In this document: positions 1 through 6,736 of the stretch, piece by piece
Numbering within the stretch: the first letter of the stretch is position 1
Layout of the letters: every line of letters begins with the position of its first letter
NCBI GenBank assembly: GCA_002717185.1
Contig: PBDC01000021.1
Coordinates: forward strand, 16,450-37,654
Origin: Rhodospirillaceae bacterium
Lineage (GTDB): Bacteria > Pseudomonadota > Alphaproteobacteria > UBA8366 > GCA-2717185
DNA: 21,205 nt
Reading direction: 5' to 3'
Program-made: the position numbers and the translations under genes
The notes under the pieces: generated by a model
Database searches by the model: none
What the model saw: only the letters and a program-made list of their open reading frames with translations
Told to the model about the DNA's origin: nothing

Positions 1-1325
1 GCGGCGTAGGAAACCTGGTCCCACAGTTCACGGGCGCGCACAGTCTTTGCCACTTTCCCGTTTTTGCGGTTGACTAGGTCCCAGTCCTTGTCTTCGTGGA
101 CCGCGGTCAGAAATTCGTTGGTGACACGCACTGAGTTGTTGGAATTCTGGCCGGACATCGTCAGATAAGCATCTGAATCCCAGTCGGTGTCGTAGGTCTC
201 GAATTCAACCGTGGTGTACCCCTGCCTCGCAAACTGGATGATCCGTTGGATGTAGTTTTCTGACACCTCGTGCTTGCGCGCAGCGAGAATCGCTTTCTTC
301 AGGACTGCATTCTTCTTTGGGTTGAAGCGTGTGTCTCCCTCTCCCTCCTGGCACGCGTCCATGACTGCGCCGAGCCAGCGATTGTTGATGCGCGAGCCGG
401 TCACCAAGGCTGCGACCTTGTGCTCTTCGATCATTTTCCAGTTTATGTAGGTCTCGATATCGGGATGGTCGATATCGACGATGACCATTTTGGCAGCACG
501 TCGTGTAGTGCCGCCAGATTTTATTGCGCCGGCTGCTCGGTCTCCGATCTTTAGGAAACTCATCAGGCCGGAAGATTTTCCACCGCCGGACAGGGGTTCA
601 CCCTCGGCACGAATGCTGGAGAAGTTGCTGCCGGTGCCAGAGCCGAATTTGAACAGGCGGGCTTCCCGGACCCAAAGATCCATGATGCCGCCGTCATTGA
701 CGAGATCGTCATCAACCGACTGTATGAAGCAAGCATGTGGCTGCGGGTGCTCATAGGCCGACTTGGCGCGTGTCAGCTCACCTGTCTCGAAATCGACAAA
801 ATGATGGCCCTGCGCTGGACCGTCGATGCCGTAGGCCCAATGCAAGCCTGTGTTGAACCACTGCGGTGAGTTTGGGGCGGCTACCTGGCGCGCCAGCATG
901 TGCCGCATCTCGTCGAAATAAGCCTGGGCATCGGTTTCGCCGTCGAAATAACCACCTTTCCATCCCCAATAAGTCCAGGTCCCAGCGATGCGGTCGAAGA
1001 CCTGCATGCTGCTCACCTCACCGCCATAGCGTTCGTCTTCGGACAGTTTGGCCAGCGCACCTTCATCAGGGATGCTGCGCCACAGCCAGGAGGGGATACA
1101 GTTCTCTTCTACCTTTGTTAGCCGCTTAGGAACGCCAGCTTTGCGGAAGTATTTCTGCGCTAGCACGTCGCAAGCGACCTGGCTCCAATTTGCTGGAACG
1201 TCGATATCTTTCTGGTGGAACACGACGGAGCCATCGGGATTGCGAATCTCACTGGTTGTCTTCCGGAACTCAATTCCGGTGTAAGCGGACTGCCCTTCAA
1301 CAGTGAATCGGCGTTCGATGCGCAT
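1..1325 (-). CDS. nrdJ: Vitamin B12-dependent ribonucleotide reductase (class II), N-terminal part
   Basis: This enzyme reduces ribonucleotides to deoxyribonucleotides in the cytoplasm using adenosylcobalamin, so it works with or without oxygen. The reading frame is open from an ATG at 1325 to the left edge, giving 441 codons of a much longer protein. The family-typical stretch [11 protein letters not shown] (Cys about residue 199, probably the first of the redox-active pair) is followed by [26 protein letters not shown] (residue 225 onward) and [11 protein letters not shown], all characteristic of NrdJ. The start is supported by GGGGAAGAG a few bases upstream. The catalytic thiyl cysteine region and the C-terminal zinc/cysteine tail lie outside the window. 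The gene diverges from the NDUFA12 gene across an AT-rich, dyad-rich region that probably carries its control. Family assignment is very secure. Confidence 0.95.
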   Translation of the reverse strand, partial: MRIERRFTVEGQSAYTGIEFRKTTSEIRNPDGSVVFHQKDIDVPANWSQVACDVLAQKYFRKAGVPKRLTKVEENCIPSWLWRSIPDEGALAKLSEDERYGGEVSSMQVFDRIAGTWTYWGWKGGYFDGETDAQAYFDEMRHMLARQVAAPNSPQWFNTGLHWAYGIDGPAQGHHFVDFETGELTRAKSAYEHPQPHACFIQSVDDDLVNDGGIMDLWVREARLFKFGSGTGSNFSSIRAEGEPLSGGGKSSGLMSFLKIGDRAAGAIKSGGTTRRAAKMVIVDIDHPDIETYINWKMIEEHKVAALVTGSRINNRWLGAVMDACQEGEGDTRFNPKKNAVLKKAILAARKHEVSENYIQRIIQFARQGYTTVEFETYDTDWDSDAYLTMSGQNSNNSVRVTNEFLTAVHEDKDWDLVNRKNGKVAKTVRARELWDQVSYA

Positions 1326-1440
1326 TTATGCTCTTCCCCGGCCTTGTCTTTATTTATGCATTCTTTTGGGCAGGTCATCACAAATCATTTTGTTTCCTAA
1401 CGACCTCTTCTACCCTGTTCCATTCTCTAATACTGACCAA

Positions 1441-1458
1441 TTGAGAGGTTTCTCTCAA
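1441..1458 (-). other. Hairpin in the presumed nrdJ leader
   Basis: TTGAGAG (1441-1447) and CTCTCAA (1452-1458) form a perfect 7-base-pair stem with a 4-base loop. It lies between the AT-rich palindrome and the nrdJ start, so it would fall in the nrdJ 5' leader if transcription starts near 1465. No T-tract follows on either strand, so it does not look like an intrinsic terminator. Confidence 0.35.
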
Positions 1459-1467
1459 CTCGGTGCA

Positions 1468-1479
1468 CCATATATATGG
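1468..1479. promoter_or_regulatory. AT-rich palindrome, possible nrdJ operator (NrdR-like) over a -10
   Basis: CCATATATATGG is a perfect 12-base palindrome about 145 bases upstream of the nrdJ start, and it joins the 8-base palindrome GGTGCACC. Read on the minus strand, its TATATA core could serve as a -10 element. NrdR boxes of ribonucleotide reductase genes are AT-rich palindromes near promoters, but this one does not match the NrdR consensus base for base, and no second box lies at the usual spacing. The role is inferred. Confidence 0.3.
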
Positions 1480-1533
1480 AACAATCTCTATTCCGCCACA
1501 ATCTGTTGAGTATTGCAATACATTTTGTGGTTA

Positions 1534-1562
1534 TTTACACCGCGATGGGTAAATATTGTAAA
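1534..1562 (+). promoter_or_regulatory. Possible promoter for the NDUFA12-MlaD-DUF2155 genes
   Basis: TTTACA (1534-1539) resembles a -35 box at five of six positions. TGTAAA (1557-1562), 17 bases downstream, resembles a -10 box at four of six. It is the best sigma-70-like pair I found upstream of the NDUFA12 gene, but in such AT-rich DNA chance matches are common. Confidence 0.25.
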
Positions 1563-1611
1563 ATTCCGCCGCATTAAATGATCACCGAATAATCCTATTC
1601 GGCTCGGAATT
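1562..1611. repeat. Nested inverted repeat in the divergent region
   Basis: The inner hairpin CCGAATA/TATTCGG (1585-1591 and 1596-1602, 4-base loop) sits inside an outer pair AATTCCG/CGGAATT (1562-1568 and 1605-1611). Both pairs are perfect 7-mers. The arrangement could be a structured leader of the NDUFA12 transcript or a protein-binding cruciform. No T-run follows, so a terminator is unlikely. Confidence 0.45.
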
Positions 1612-1739
1612 ATTGAAAATGCCAGAATCCCAGGGTATTGCTCATCGAAAGAGGCTAGGCTTTGGAGAGACTAGACGGTGAAAGCGCTAGGTGTCATATT
1701 CCCGCTGCTCCAAGCGGCGCAGGAGGAGAGTTAACTATT

Positions 1740-2093
1740 ATGACGACTGCTATTACCCGCTTGATTACCAAGTTGAGGGGCGAAGCCGTCGGCACTGACG
1801 AGTTTGGCAACCAGTACTATCAAGACCGCAAAATGGCTCCAAACGGTCGTCGTAAACGGTGGGTCATTTATGACGGTGATGAAGAGGCGAGCAAGGTGCC
1901 GCCGGAATGGAATGCCTGGCTGCACTATACTATCGATGACATCCCAGATGGGAGTCGCCGGCGCAATTGGCAGAAACCGCACTCCCCTAATCTGACCGGA
2001 ACGCCCGAAGCCTATCGTCCGGCTGGACACACCTTGCGGAGCGGACAACGCGCGAGCGCTACCGGAGATTACGAAGCGTGGAAGCCGGAATAG
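1740..2093 (+). CDS. NADH:ubiquinone oxidoreductase subunit NDUFA12 family
   Basis: This is an accessory subunit of respiratory complex I, the homologue of the mitochondrial 17.2 kDa subunit, which sits on the matrix/cytoplasmic arm. The 117-residue product carries family hallmarks: VGTDEFGNQYYQDRK (about 18-32), RRKRWVIYDGDEEASKVPPEW (38-58), AWLHYTID, and a C-terminal KPHSPNLTGTPEAYRP segment with GH. I chose ATG 1740 because the protein then begins at the usual family position and AGGAGGAG lies 12 bases upstream; an upstream start at 1662 would add 26 residues without family character. The truncated mlaD gene follows 13 bases after the stop, implying co-transcription. The family is characteristic of Alphaproteobacteria, which is the main taxonomic clue here. 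Confidence 0.93.
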   Translation: MTTAITRLITKLRGEAVGTDEFGNQYYQDRKMAPNGRRKRWVIYDGDEEASKVPPEWNAWLHYTIDDIPDGSRRRNWQKPHSPNLTGTPEAYRPAGHTLRSGQRASATGDYEAWKPE

Positions 2094-2106
2094 GCGCCGC
2101 TTGCCA

Positions 2107-2376
2107 ATGAGCCAAGATACGGTTCACATTCTTGTTGGTGCGGCCGTCTTGCTGTTAGCACAGATGTTCTTTTTAGTTTTCCTGACAGGCGATGCCCGCA
2201 CTGGCTCGGCGCAAGAATATGCACTTGAGGACCGCTATAACCGCATTGACGGCGTAACTAATGGTACAGACGTGCTTCTGACCGGTGCGCCGGTCGGCAA
2301 GGTCCCGCGGCACGAATTTGAGCCGCAGGGATCACTTCGTAAGGTCATTTTCCTCGTAACGGATACTGGTAGTTGA
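2107..2376 (+). CDS. mlaD: MlaD-like MCE-domain protein, C-terminally truncated
   Basis: MlaD is the inner-membrane-anchored MCE subunit of the Mla system that moves phospholipids between the inner and outer membranes. The 89-residue product has one N-terminal membrane segment (about residues 8-27) followed by the start of an MCE domain with RYNRIDGVTNGTDVLLTGAPVGKV, which matches the family pattern of an FNRVDGL..G..V.LSGI.VG type. Full MlaD proteins are about 150 residues. The second half of the MCE beta barrel, including the usual P.D and GL.G segments, is absent after the stop at 2374-2376, and no reading frame in the 63 bases before the DUF2155 gene supplies it. It may be a pseudogene left by a deletion. 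ATG 2107 is preferred to TTG 2101; neither has a good ribosome binding site. Confidence 0.7.
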   Translation: MSQDTVHILVGAAVLLLAQMFFLVFLTGDARTGSAQEYALEDRYNRIDGVTNGTDVLLTGAPVGKVPRHEFEPQGSLRKVIFLVTDTGS

Positions 2377-2439
2377 TACGCCACCACTTAGGCCCATTTG
2401 CCGCTAAGTTGCCACCTAATGTCGCTACAATATGACTTC

Positions 2440-2829
2440 ATGAATAAGTCATTCGCTGCCATACTTTGTCTGCTACTCGCCGCCCATCGCGCCGAAGCGT
2501 TCCCGGGCGATTTGGTAATCATGCAGGGGTTAGATAAGGTGACCGCTCGGGTGTCGACCTTTCAAGCTCCGCAGGGGGCTAAGGTTCAGTTCGGAACGCT
2601 GGAGATTACAGTTATAAGCTGTGACCGGCGGCCGCCGGAAGAGCCACCTGAATCGGCCGTTTTACTCAGAATCATTGAGAAGCGGCCGGGCGAACCGGTA
2701 ACCGAGTTGTTCACGGGCTGGATGTTCTCCTCCAGCCCGGCGCTCTCCGCTTTGGAACATCCGGTCTATGACGTCTGGGTGCTAGAGTGCAAACGGAGTA
2801 CTAATTCGGAACCCGCGAAGGAACGCTAA
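2440..2829 (+). CDS. DUF2155 domain-containing secreted protein
   Basis: The family has no established function. The product has 129 residues and starts with a clear Sec signal peptide (MNKSFAAILCLLLAAHRAEA, cleavage after residue 20), so it acts in the periplasm. The body contains the DUF2155 core: LDKVTARVSTFQAP, the FGTLEITVISCDRRPPEEPPESAVL stretch and GWMFSSSPALSALEHPVYDVW. Two cysteines, one in ISC and one in LEC near the end, could form a disulfide. ATG 2440 gives a normal signal peptide, so it is preferred to in-frame ATGs upstream. The stop overlaps the stop of the convergent thioesterase gene. In related genomes I recall this family between NDUFA12/mlaD and aat; here the seven-gene operon separates it from aat. 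Confidence 0.88.
   Translation: MNKSFAAILCLLLAAHRAEAFPGDLVIMQGLDKVTARVSTFQAPQGAKVQFGTLEITVISCDRRPPEEPPESAVLLRIIEKRPGEPVTELFTGWMFSSSPALSALEHPVYDVWVLECKRSTNSEPAKER
2714..2739. repeat. Perfect 9-bp hairpin within the DUF2155 gene
   Basis: CGGGCTGGA (2714-2722) and TCCAGCCCG (2731-2739) form a perfect stem with an 8-base loop. It encodes part of the conserved GWMFSSSPAL segment. It also lies about 90-110 bases beyond the last stop of the convergent catabolic operon, where a transcript-end structure would be expected, but no T-run follows on the minus strand. Confidence 0.4.
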
Positions 2830-3245
2830 CCAGCTTGCGGAACGTAGGTACCGCGGCCGACTGCTAGCAGCTTTCCGCTCTCATCATGAACGTCGATATC
2901 CACGACGGCGATCGATCGCCCGGCTCGGCGGACCTGCGCTGTGGCGATCAGGTCAGTGTTGACCCCCGGGCGTAGATAGTCAGTGCGAAAATTCACCGTC
3001 GGCACGCCCGCGCCGACTTTCATGACAACGGCATAGTCACCTACCGTGTCTATTAGCGAAGCGATCGGACCGCCATGCCATTGGCCAGTGCCGGCGCGCC
3101 GTTCGAACTCGGGGCGCATTGGCATGCGCATGACAATTGTATCTGTATCTGGATCCAGCGATTCGACCTTTAAATTCATAAAGGAAATGAATGGGGAATT
3201 ATCCAGGAGTGCCTGGATTTCCTCTTTGTTCAGTGGTTCGCTCAT
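2826..3245 (-). CDS. PaaI-family hotdog-fold acyl-CoA thioesterase
   Basis: This is a cytoplasmic thioesterase of the PaaI/YdiI type, expected to hydrolyse an acyl- or aroyl-CoA. The 139-residue length is normal. The signature WHGGPIASLIDTVGD (about 56-70) holds the hotdog helix with His57, the Gly pair and Asp66, matching the family HGG..A.L.D pattern; VNFRTDYLRPG (84-94) and RRAGRSIAVVDIDV (106-119) are the usual central strands. It is the last gene of the seven-gene minus-strand operon, 20 bases after the MDR oxidoreductase, and its stop overlaps the DUF2155 stop. The likely role is to release product or rescue CoA from dead-end thioesters made by the operon's acyl-CoA synthetase. The fold is secure; the substrate is unknown. 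Confidence 0.88.
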   Translation of the reverse strand: MSEPLNKEEIQALLDNSPFISFMNLKVESLDPDTDTIVMRMPMRPEFERRAGTGQWHGGPIASLIDTVGDYAVVMKVGAGVPTVNFRTDYLRPGVNTDLIATAQVRRAGRSIAVVDIDVHDESGKLLAVGRGTYVPQAG

Positions 3246-3265
3246 GAGGGCATAGACTCCGGGGG

Positions 3266-4273
3266 TCAGGGGCAGACGACGACCTTGCCGAAGACCTCAC
3301 GATCCTCCAACAAGCGCAACGCTTCTCGGGACTCGGTCAACGGGAAACTGCGGTCGATCACCGGGTGCATTTTGTCATTCTGGATGTACTGCATGAGCTG
3401 CTCCAAATCCTCGCGCTCCCAGCTGTTGGAACCGAGGACCTGCAGTTCAAAAGTCCAGATATAGCGGATATCGGTCTGTGGATCGAAGCCGGCGGTGGCA
3501 CCACAAGTCATCATCCGACCACCCTTCCGCAGGCATTTTAAAGACGGTACCCAGGTGTTGCCGCCGGTGAAGTTGACCACCATATCAACGCCGCCATCGT
3601 AGCTGTACCGGGTTGGCTTGGTGAAGCGCTTCCAGACCTCTTTCTCAAAGGGGTCCTCGACATAGTTGATGCCGTCATCGGCACCAAACTCCTTGAGACG
3701 CGCAATTTTATCCTCGGTACTGGCACAGACGATAACTTGAGCGCCGAACATTTTCGCTAGAAGCACGCAACCGGTGCCAACGCCGCCGCTGGCGCCCAGC
3801 ACCAGGCACCGCTCGCCTTCGCTGATTTTGCCTTGAGTCACCATCATGCGATGCGCTGTGCCGTATGCGACTGGAAGGCTGGCCGCCTCCTCGAAAGTCA
3901 CACCATCCGGCATATGGACGAGTTGATGGGCTGGTGCCCGACAATACTCCGCTAGGCCGCCATTTGTTGTTTCGCCCATCAACCCGCCTTCGACTCTGTT
4001 GCGCGGGTCGATCAGAACGCGGTCGCCGACCGACCAGCCGGACACGTCGGCGCCTATCTCTGCGATCTCGCCGGCAACGTCCAGGCCGGGAATCACTGGC
4101 ATGTTGAGCTTGATGCCTGGCATGCCGCGCCGGGTGAAGATGTCGTGATAGTTTAATGACGAGGCCTTGACGCGCACCACGACATCGCCCGGGCCGCATT
4201 CTGGGTCAGGAAAATTCGCCTCATAAACCAGGTGGTCCGGGCCGCCATGTTCGTGAATAACCGCTGCACGCAT
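3266..4273 (-). CDS. Zinc-independent MDR family NAD(P)H oxidoreductase (quinone reductase/enoyl reductase type)
   Basis: This medium-chain dehydrogenase/reductase has 335 residues. The GroES-like domain begins MRAAVIHEHGGPDHLVYE, and the Rossmann domain carries CLVLGASGGVGTGCVLLA (about 156-173). The catalytic zinc ligands of alcohol dehydrogenases are replaced: the first site reads SSLNYHD (38-44) instead of carrying Cys, and the GHE motif is GLD (63-65). The four-cysteine structural zinc lobe is also absent. It therefore resembles quinone oxidoreductases and enoyl- or acryloyl-CoA reductases, which reduce activated double bonds with NAD(P)H. It lies 27 bases after the VOC gene and 20 before the thioesterase. 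I infer that it reduces an unsaturated intermediate, possibly a CoA thioester. Confidence 0.87.
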   Translation of the reverse strand: MRAAVIHEHGGPDHLVYEANFPDPECGPGDVVVRVKASSLNYHDIFTRRGMPGIKLNMPVIPGLDVAGEIAEIGADVSGWSVGDRVLIDPRNRVEGGLMGETTNGGLAEYCRAPAHQLVHMPDGVTFEEAASLPVAYGTAHRMMVTQGKISEGERCLVLGASGGVGTGCVLLAKMFGAQVIVCASTEDKIARLKEFGADDGINYVEDPFEKEVWKRFTKPTRYSYDGGVDMVVNFTGGNTWVPSLKCLRKGGRMMTCGATAGFDPQTDIRYIWTFELQVLGSNSWEREDLEQLMQYIQNDKMHPVIDRSFPLTESREALRLLEDREVFGKVVVCP

Positions 4274-4300
4274 CTTTTATCTCTTTCGTATTGTTCTGTA

Positions 4301-5176
4301 TCAGGCTTGGCTGAAGGTTACTATCGGACCGCAGGTTTCTTCCGGTGCGACCCACAGGGCCGGATAGGGGTGATCTCTGGTCGCAATATCCTGCGACGAG
4401 AGGAAGTTTCGCGTCGCGTCGAGGTCTTTTACCGCAACGCCGAAACCTGCAACGTAGGGCATCGCTGGCGGCGTGATACCGACCCATTCCTTGAGCCGAG
4501 TTTCGGTGATGACATAAACATTACCACGCGAAAGGCTGAAGACCTTTCCGCCGGGCCTGACCTCCTTGGGTTGTTGTTCGAATAGCAAGGATAGACGGCC
4601 ACAAGTCTCATCCAGGTCCTCGACGCACAGCGCGACCTCCGCCAAGGAGACGGCGCCGTTAGGGTGGCTCAACAGATGCGATTGCCACAATACCTCTGGG
4701 GTTAGATGGTCGATGAATATTAACTTGGCTTCAGGAAAATATTCTCGGTCGACATGGATGTTGTGAAAGGCCGCCAAACGGGTTTCTTCGTTATTCGGAC
4801 CGAAAGGCGCCTCGCGCTGTAACTTGTTCGCCGGGGTGATGCCGTCGAAGCGGCTGCTCAGAATTGGGTAGGATTTTTCAGCGTCGCCGCTGCCGATGGC
4901 AACAATATGCTGACCTTCGTATCGCGACAGATATTCCTGTGTTGAGCTGTAGAGGTTTGGGTCGGTGATGCCGATGATCTCCAAATATCCATTCTCGAAC
5001 ATCGCACAGTGATTGCCGGATCCCCATTTTTCCACTGGGCCACCAGGAGTGCGCGAGCCTGAATGGAAACTACGTTCAGTCAGGGTAAAGCCAATTCGAT
5101 TGTATTTTTTCTGGCCTACATTGAGGTCTTGAACGGCGACGCCGGTATGGTCGAGTACAAGGTCAAGGTCGCTCAT
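4301..5176 (-). CDS. VOC superfamily (glyoxalase-like) protein, tandem domain
   Basis: The 291-residue protein begins with a VOC start, LVLDHTGVAVQDL (about 7-19), and has NGYLEIIGITDP around 62-73. A second VOC-like half starts near SLAEVALCVEDLDE (177-190) and a third strand set near YVAGFGVAVKDLDATRNFL (241-259). This resembles the Glyoxalase_3-like family rather than classic glyoxalase I. VOC enzymes use a metal held by His/Glu residues; His10 and Glu66 are the obvious N-terminal candidates. The start codon overlaps the stop of the acyl-CoA synthetase as ATGA, so the two are translationally coupled. The reaction could be an isomerisation, lyase, dioxygenase or epimerase step; nothing in the sequence decides which. 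Confidence 0.8.
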   Translation of the reverse strand: MSDLDLVLDHTGVAVQDLNVGQKKYNRIGFTLTERSFHSGSRTPGGPVEKWGSGNHCAMFENGYLEIIGITDPNLYSSTQEYLSRYEGQHIVAIGSGDAEKSYPILSSRFDGITPANKLQREAPFGPNNEETRLAAFHNIHVDREYFPEAKLIFIDHLTPEVLWQSHLLSHPNGAVSLAEVALCVEDLDETCGRLSLLFEQQPKEVRPGGKVFSLSRGNVYVITETRLKEWVGITPPAMPYVAGFGVAVKDLDATRNFLSSQDIATRDHPYPALWVAPEETCGPIVTFSQA

Positions 5177-6690
5177 GGGGCTGTTTCCCTTGCCGCCTGC
5201 GCGGCCCGTTCGGTCAAGGTCTTGCGGTCAATTTTGTTCGTTCCAGTCAAGGGTAGGCTCGGCAGAAACTCAACTTGCCTAGGATGTTGATAGGCTGGCC
5301 CATTGGCCAACGCAAATTCTTTTACCTTCTGCTCTTGCAAGGTTTTTCCTTGCGCCGGCACGATGAAGGCTGACGGCTTGTACCCTTTGATTTCATCTGG
5401 TACCGGGACGACGCAAGCTTGTTCGATATCGGGATGCTTTTCGAGCATTTTCTCGACCTCGGCCGGATATATGTTTTCACCGCCGCAGTTGAACATGTCG
5501 TCCGCGCGGCCAACGAAATAATGAAAGCCATTTTCGTCGCGGCGCATGATGTCGCCGGTGTCATACCAGCCGTCCGAACTCAGCACCTCAGCAGTTTTTT
5601 CCGGCAGGTTATGATAGCCCAACATCACGGAAGGGTTGCGGCATTGGAGTACGCCCTGGTCGGCATCCAAGTCGTCACCATTGATCAGCCTTGCGTCGCA
5701 GTCCGGACGAGGATACCCAATTGACATTCCAGGTTGCGGAATTCCGTCCGGATGTGCGCCGTAACAAGCGGGACCGCCCTCCGTCGTACCGTAACCATTG
5801 GTGATCAAAGCATTAGGGAAGATCTCTCGCAGATCATCATAAAGTTTCTGGCTGACTGGAGCGGACCCCATCCGCGCAATTCGGACCGAGGACAGGTCGG
5901 TGTGGGCCAGGGCCTGGCGTTCACGGGAGACCATTGCCAACATAGTTGGCACTGAGGTCAACCAGGTAACGCCATATCGGCCAATCGCTTCGATGTAGTC
6001 GATCGCGGTGAATTGCGGCATCAATACGATGGTTAGGTGCGCACCCATGGCAAGCTTGCACATAGCCAGGCCGTTCATGTGGTAAAGAGGGGCTGCGACG
6101 AGTACGCGGTGATCTGCGTCTGGTGGCGGGTCGATCCGCACTTCAACGACCCAGAGATGACCGGCATGGGTTAAGGGTACGCCCTTCGGCCGTCCGGTTG
6201 AGCCGGAGGTGTAAAGGAACATGGCGATCTCGTCCTTGGCGGGACGAACCGAATTGAATTCGCCGGGATCGCACAGCGTGTCGAACGCATCTGGTCCATT
6301 TTCCCCGAAGGTGATGACGGGGAAGTTAGGGGGCACACGCGCAGCTCGTTCGGTGTCGGCAAAGACCAGCTTAATGTCCGCATCGCGCAGGATGTACTCG
6401 ACTGTCTCATCTGGGAATTTGTAATTGATCGGCACGGAAACCAGGCCGGCGCGCATGGTGCCAAGATAAGCCGTAAGGAATTCCACTCGGTTGGATGAAA
6501 GGATCGCCACCCGGTCGCCGCGCTTCAGGTCACGCGAAGTCAGTCCGCGTGCCACCGCGCGAGATGTCGCATCAATCTCGGCATGGCTGAATTCTCGTGT
6601 GCCTTCCGGCCGGCTTAAATCGATAAGGGCGGTCTTGTTCGGGTCATTTTTCTGGTTGAGTAATTCACCCAAATTAAAAAGCGCGCTCAT
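5173..6690 (-). CDS. Acyl-CoA synthetase (AMP-forming, ANL superfamily)
   Basis: It activates a carboxylic acid to its CoA thioester through an acyl-AMP intermediate. The 505 residues show the family motifs in order: the P-loop YTSGSTGRPKG (160-170), a substrate-pocket region with PLYHMNG (201-207), NGYGTTEG (298-305), GWYDTGD (374-380), the hinge VGRADDMFNCGGENIYPAEVE (393-413) and TGTNKIDRK (482-490), whose Lys486 is the adenylation lysine. The overall pattern resembles medium-chain and aryl ligases of the 4-coumarate/cyclohexanecarboxylate-CoA type more than acetyl-CoA synthetase. The gene follows the flavoprotein subunits by 46 bases and overlaps the VOC gene by 4. I infer that it activates the acid produced by the oxidase/dehydrogenase complex. 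The substrate cannot be named. Confidence 0.92.
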   Translation of the reverse strand: MSALFNLGELLNQKNDPNKTALIDLSRPEGTREFSHAEIDATSRAVARGLTSRDLKRGDRVAILSSNRVEFLTAYLGTMRAGLVSVPINYKFPDETVEYILRDADIKLVFADTERAARVPPNFPVITFGENGPDAFDTLCDPGEFNSVRPAKDEIAMFLYTSGSTGRPKGVPLTHAGHLWVVEVRIDPPPDADHRVLVAAPLYHMNGLAMCKLAMGAHLTIVLMPQFTAIDYIEAIGRYGVTWLTSVPTMLAMVSRERQALAHTDLSSVRIARMGSAPVSQKLYDDLREIFPNALITNGYGTTEGGPACYGAHPDGIPQPGMSIGYPRPDCDARLINGDDLDADQGVLQCRNPSVMLGYHNLPEKTAEVLSSDGWYDTGDIMRRDENGFHYFVGRADDMFNCGGENIYPAEVEKMLEKHPDIEQACVVPVPDEIKGYKPSAFIVPAQGKTLQEQKVKEFALANGPAYQHPRQVEFLPSLPLTGTNKIDRKTLTERAAQAARETAP

Positions 6691-6736
6691 TTGCTTTTGG
6701 CCTCATTCAACAGACATTTTTTTAATTTTGTGCCGA

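Larger units (their letters stand above)
1326..1739. promoter_or_regulatory. AT-rich divergent control region between nrdJ and the NDUFA12 gene
   Basis: These 414 bases contain no gene I can support and are clearly more AT-rich than their flanks. They hold several perfect dyads: TTGAGAG/CTCTCAA (1441-1447 and 1452-1458), GGTGCACC (1462-1469), CCATATATATGG (1468-1479), GTATTGCAATAC (1510-1521) and a nested hairpin at 1562-1611. Because the flanking genes diverge, promoters for both must lie here. I looked for a cobalamin riboswitch on the nrdJ side, expected for some B12-dependent reductases, and saw no convincing B12 box. Confidence 0.6.

Noticed and set aside
1468..1521. Pair of NrdR boxes
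   Set aside because: CCATATATATGG and GTATTGCAATAC are palindromic but do not fit the 16-base NrdR consensus, and their centres are 42 bases apart instead of about 31. Only a weak NrdR-like label is kept for the first.
1326..1739. Cobalamin riboswitch upstream of the B12-dependent nrdJ
   Set aside because: The leader is AT-rich and I could not find the conserved B12-box and core pattern on the minus strand; a covariance-model scan would settle it.
3266..4273. Zinc-dependent alcohol dehydrogenase
   Set aside because: The catalytic zinc ligands and the four-cysteine structural lobe are missing (GLD in place of GHE), so the zinc-free quinone/enoyl reductase type is more likely.
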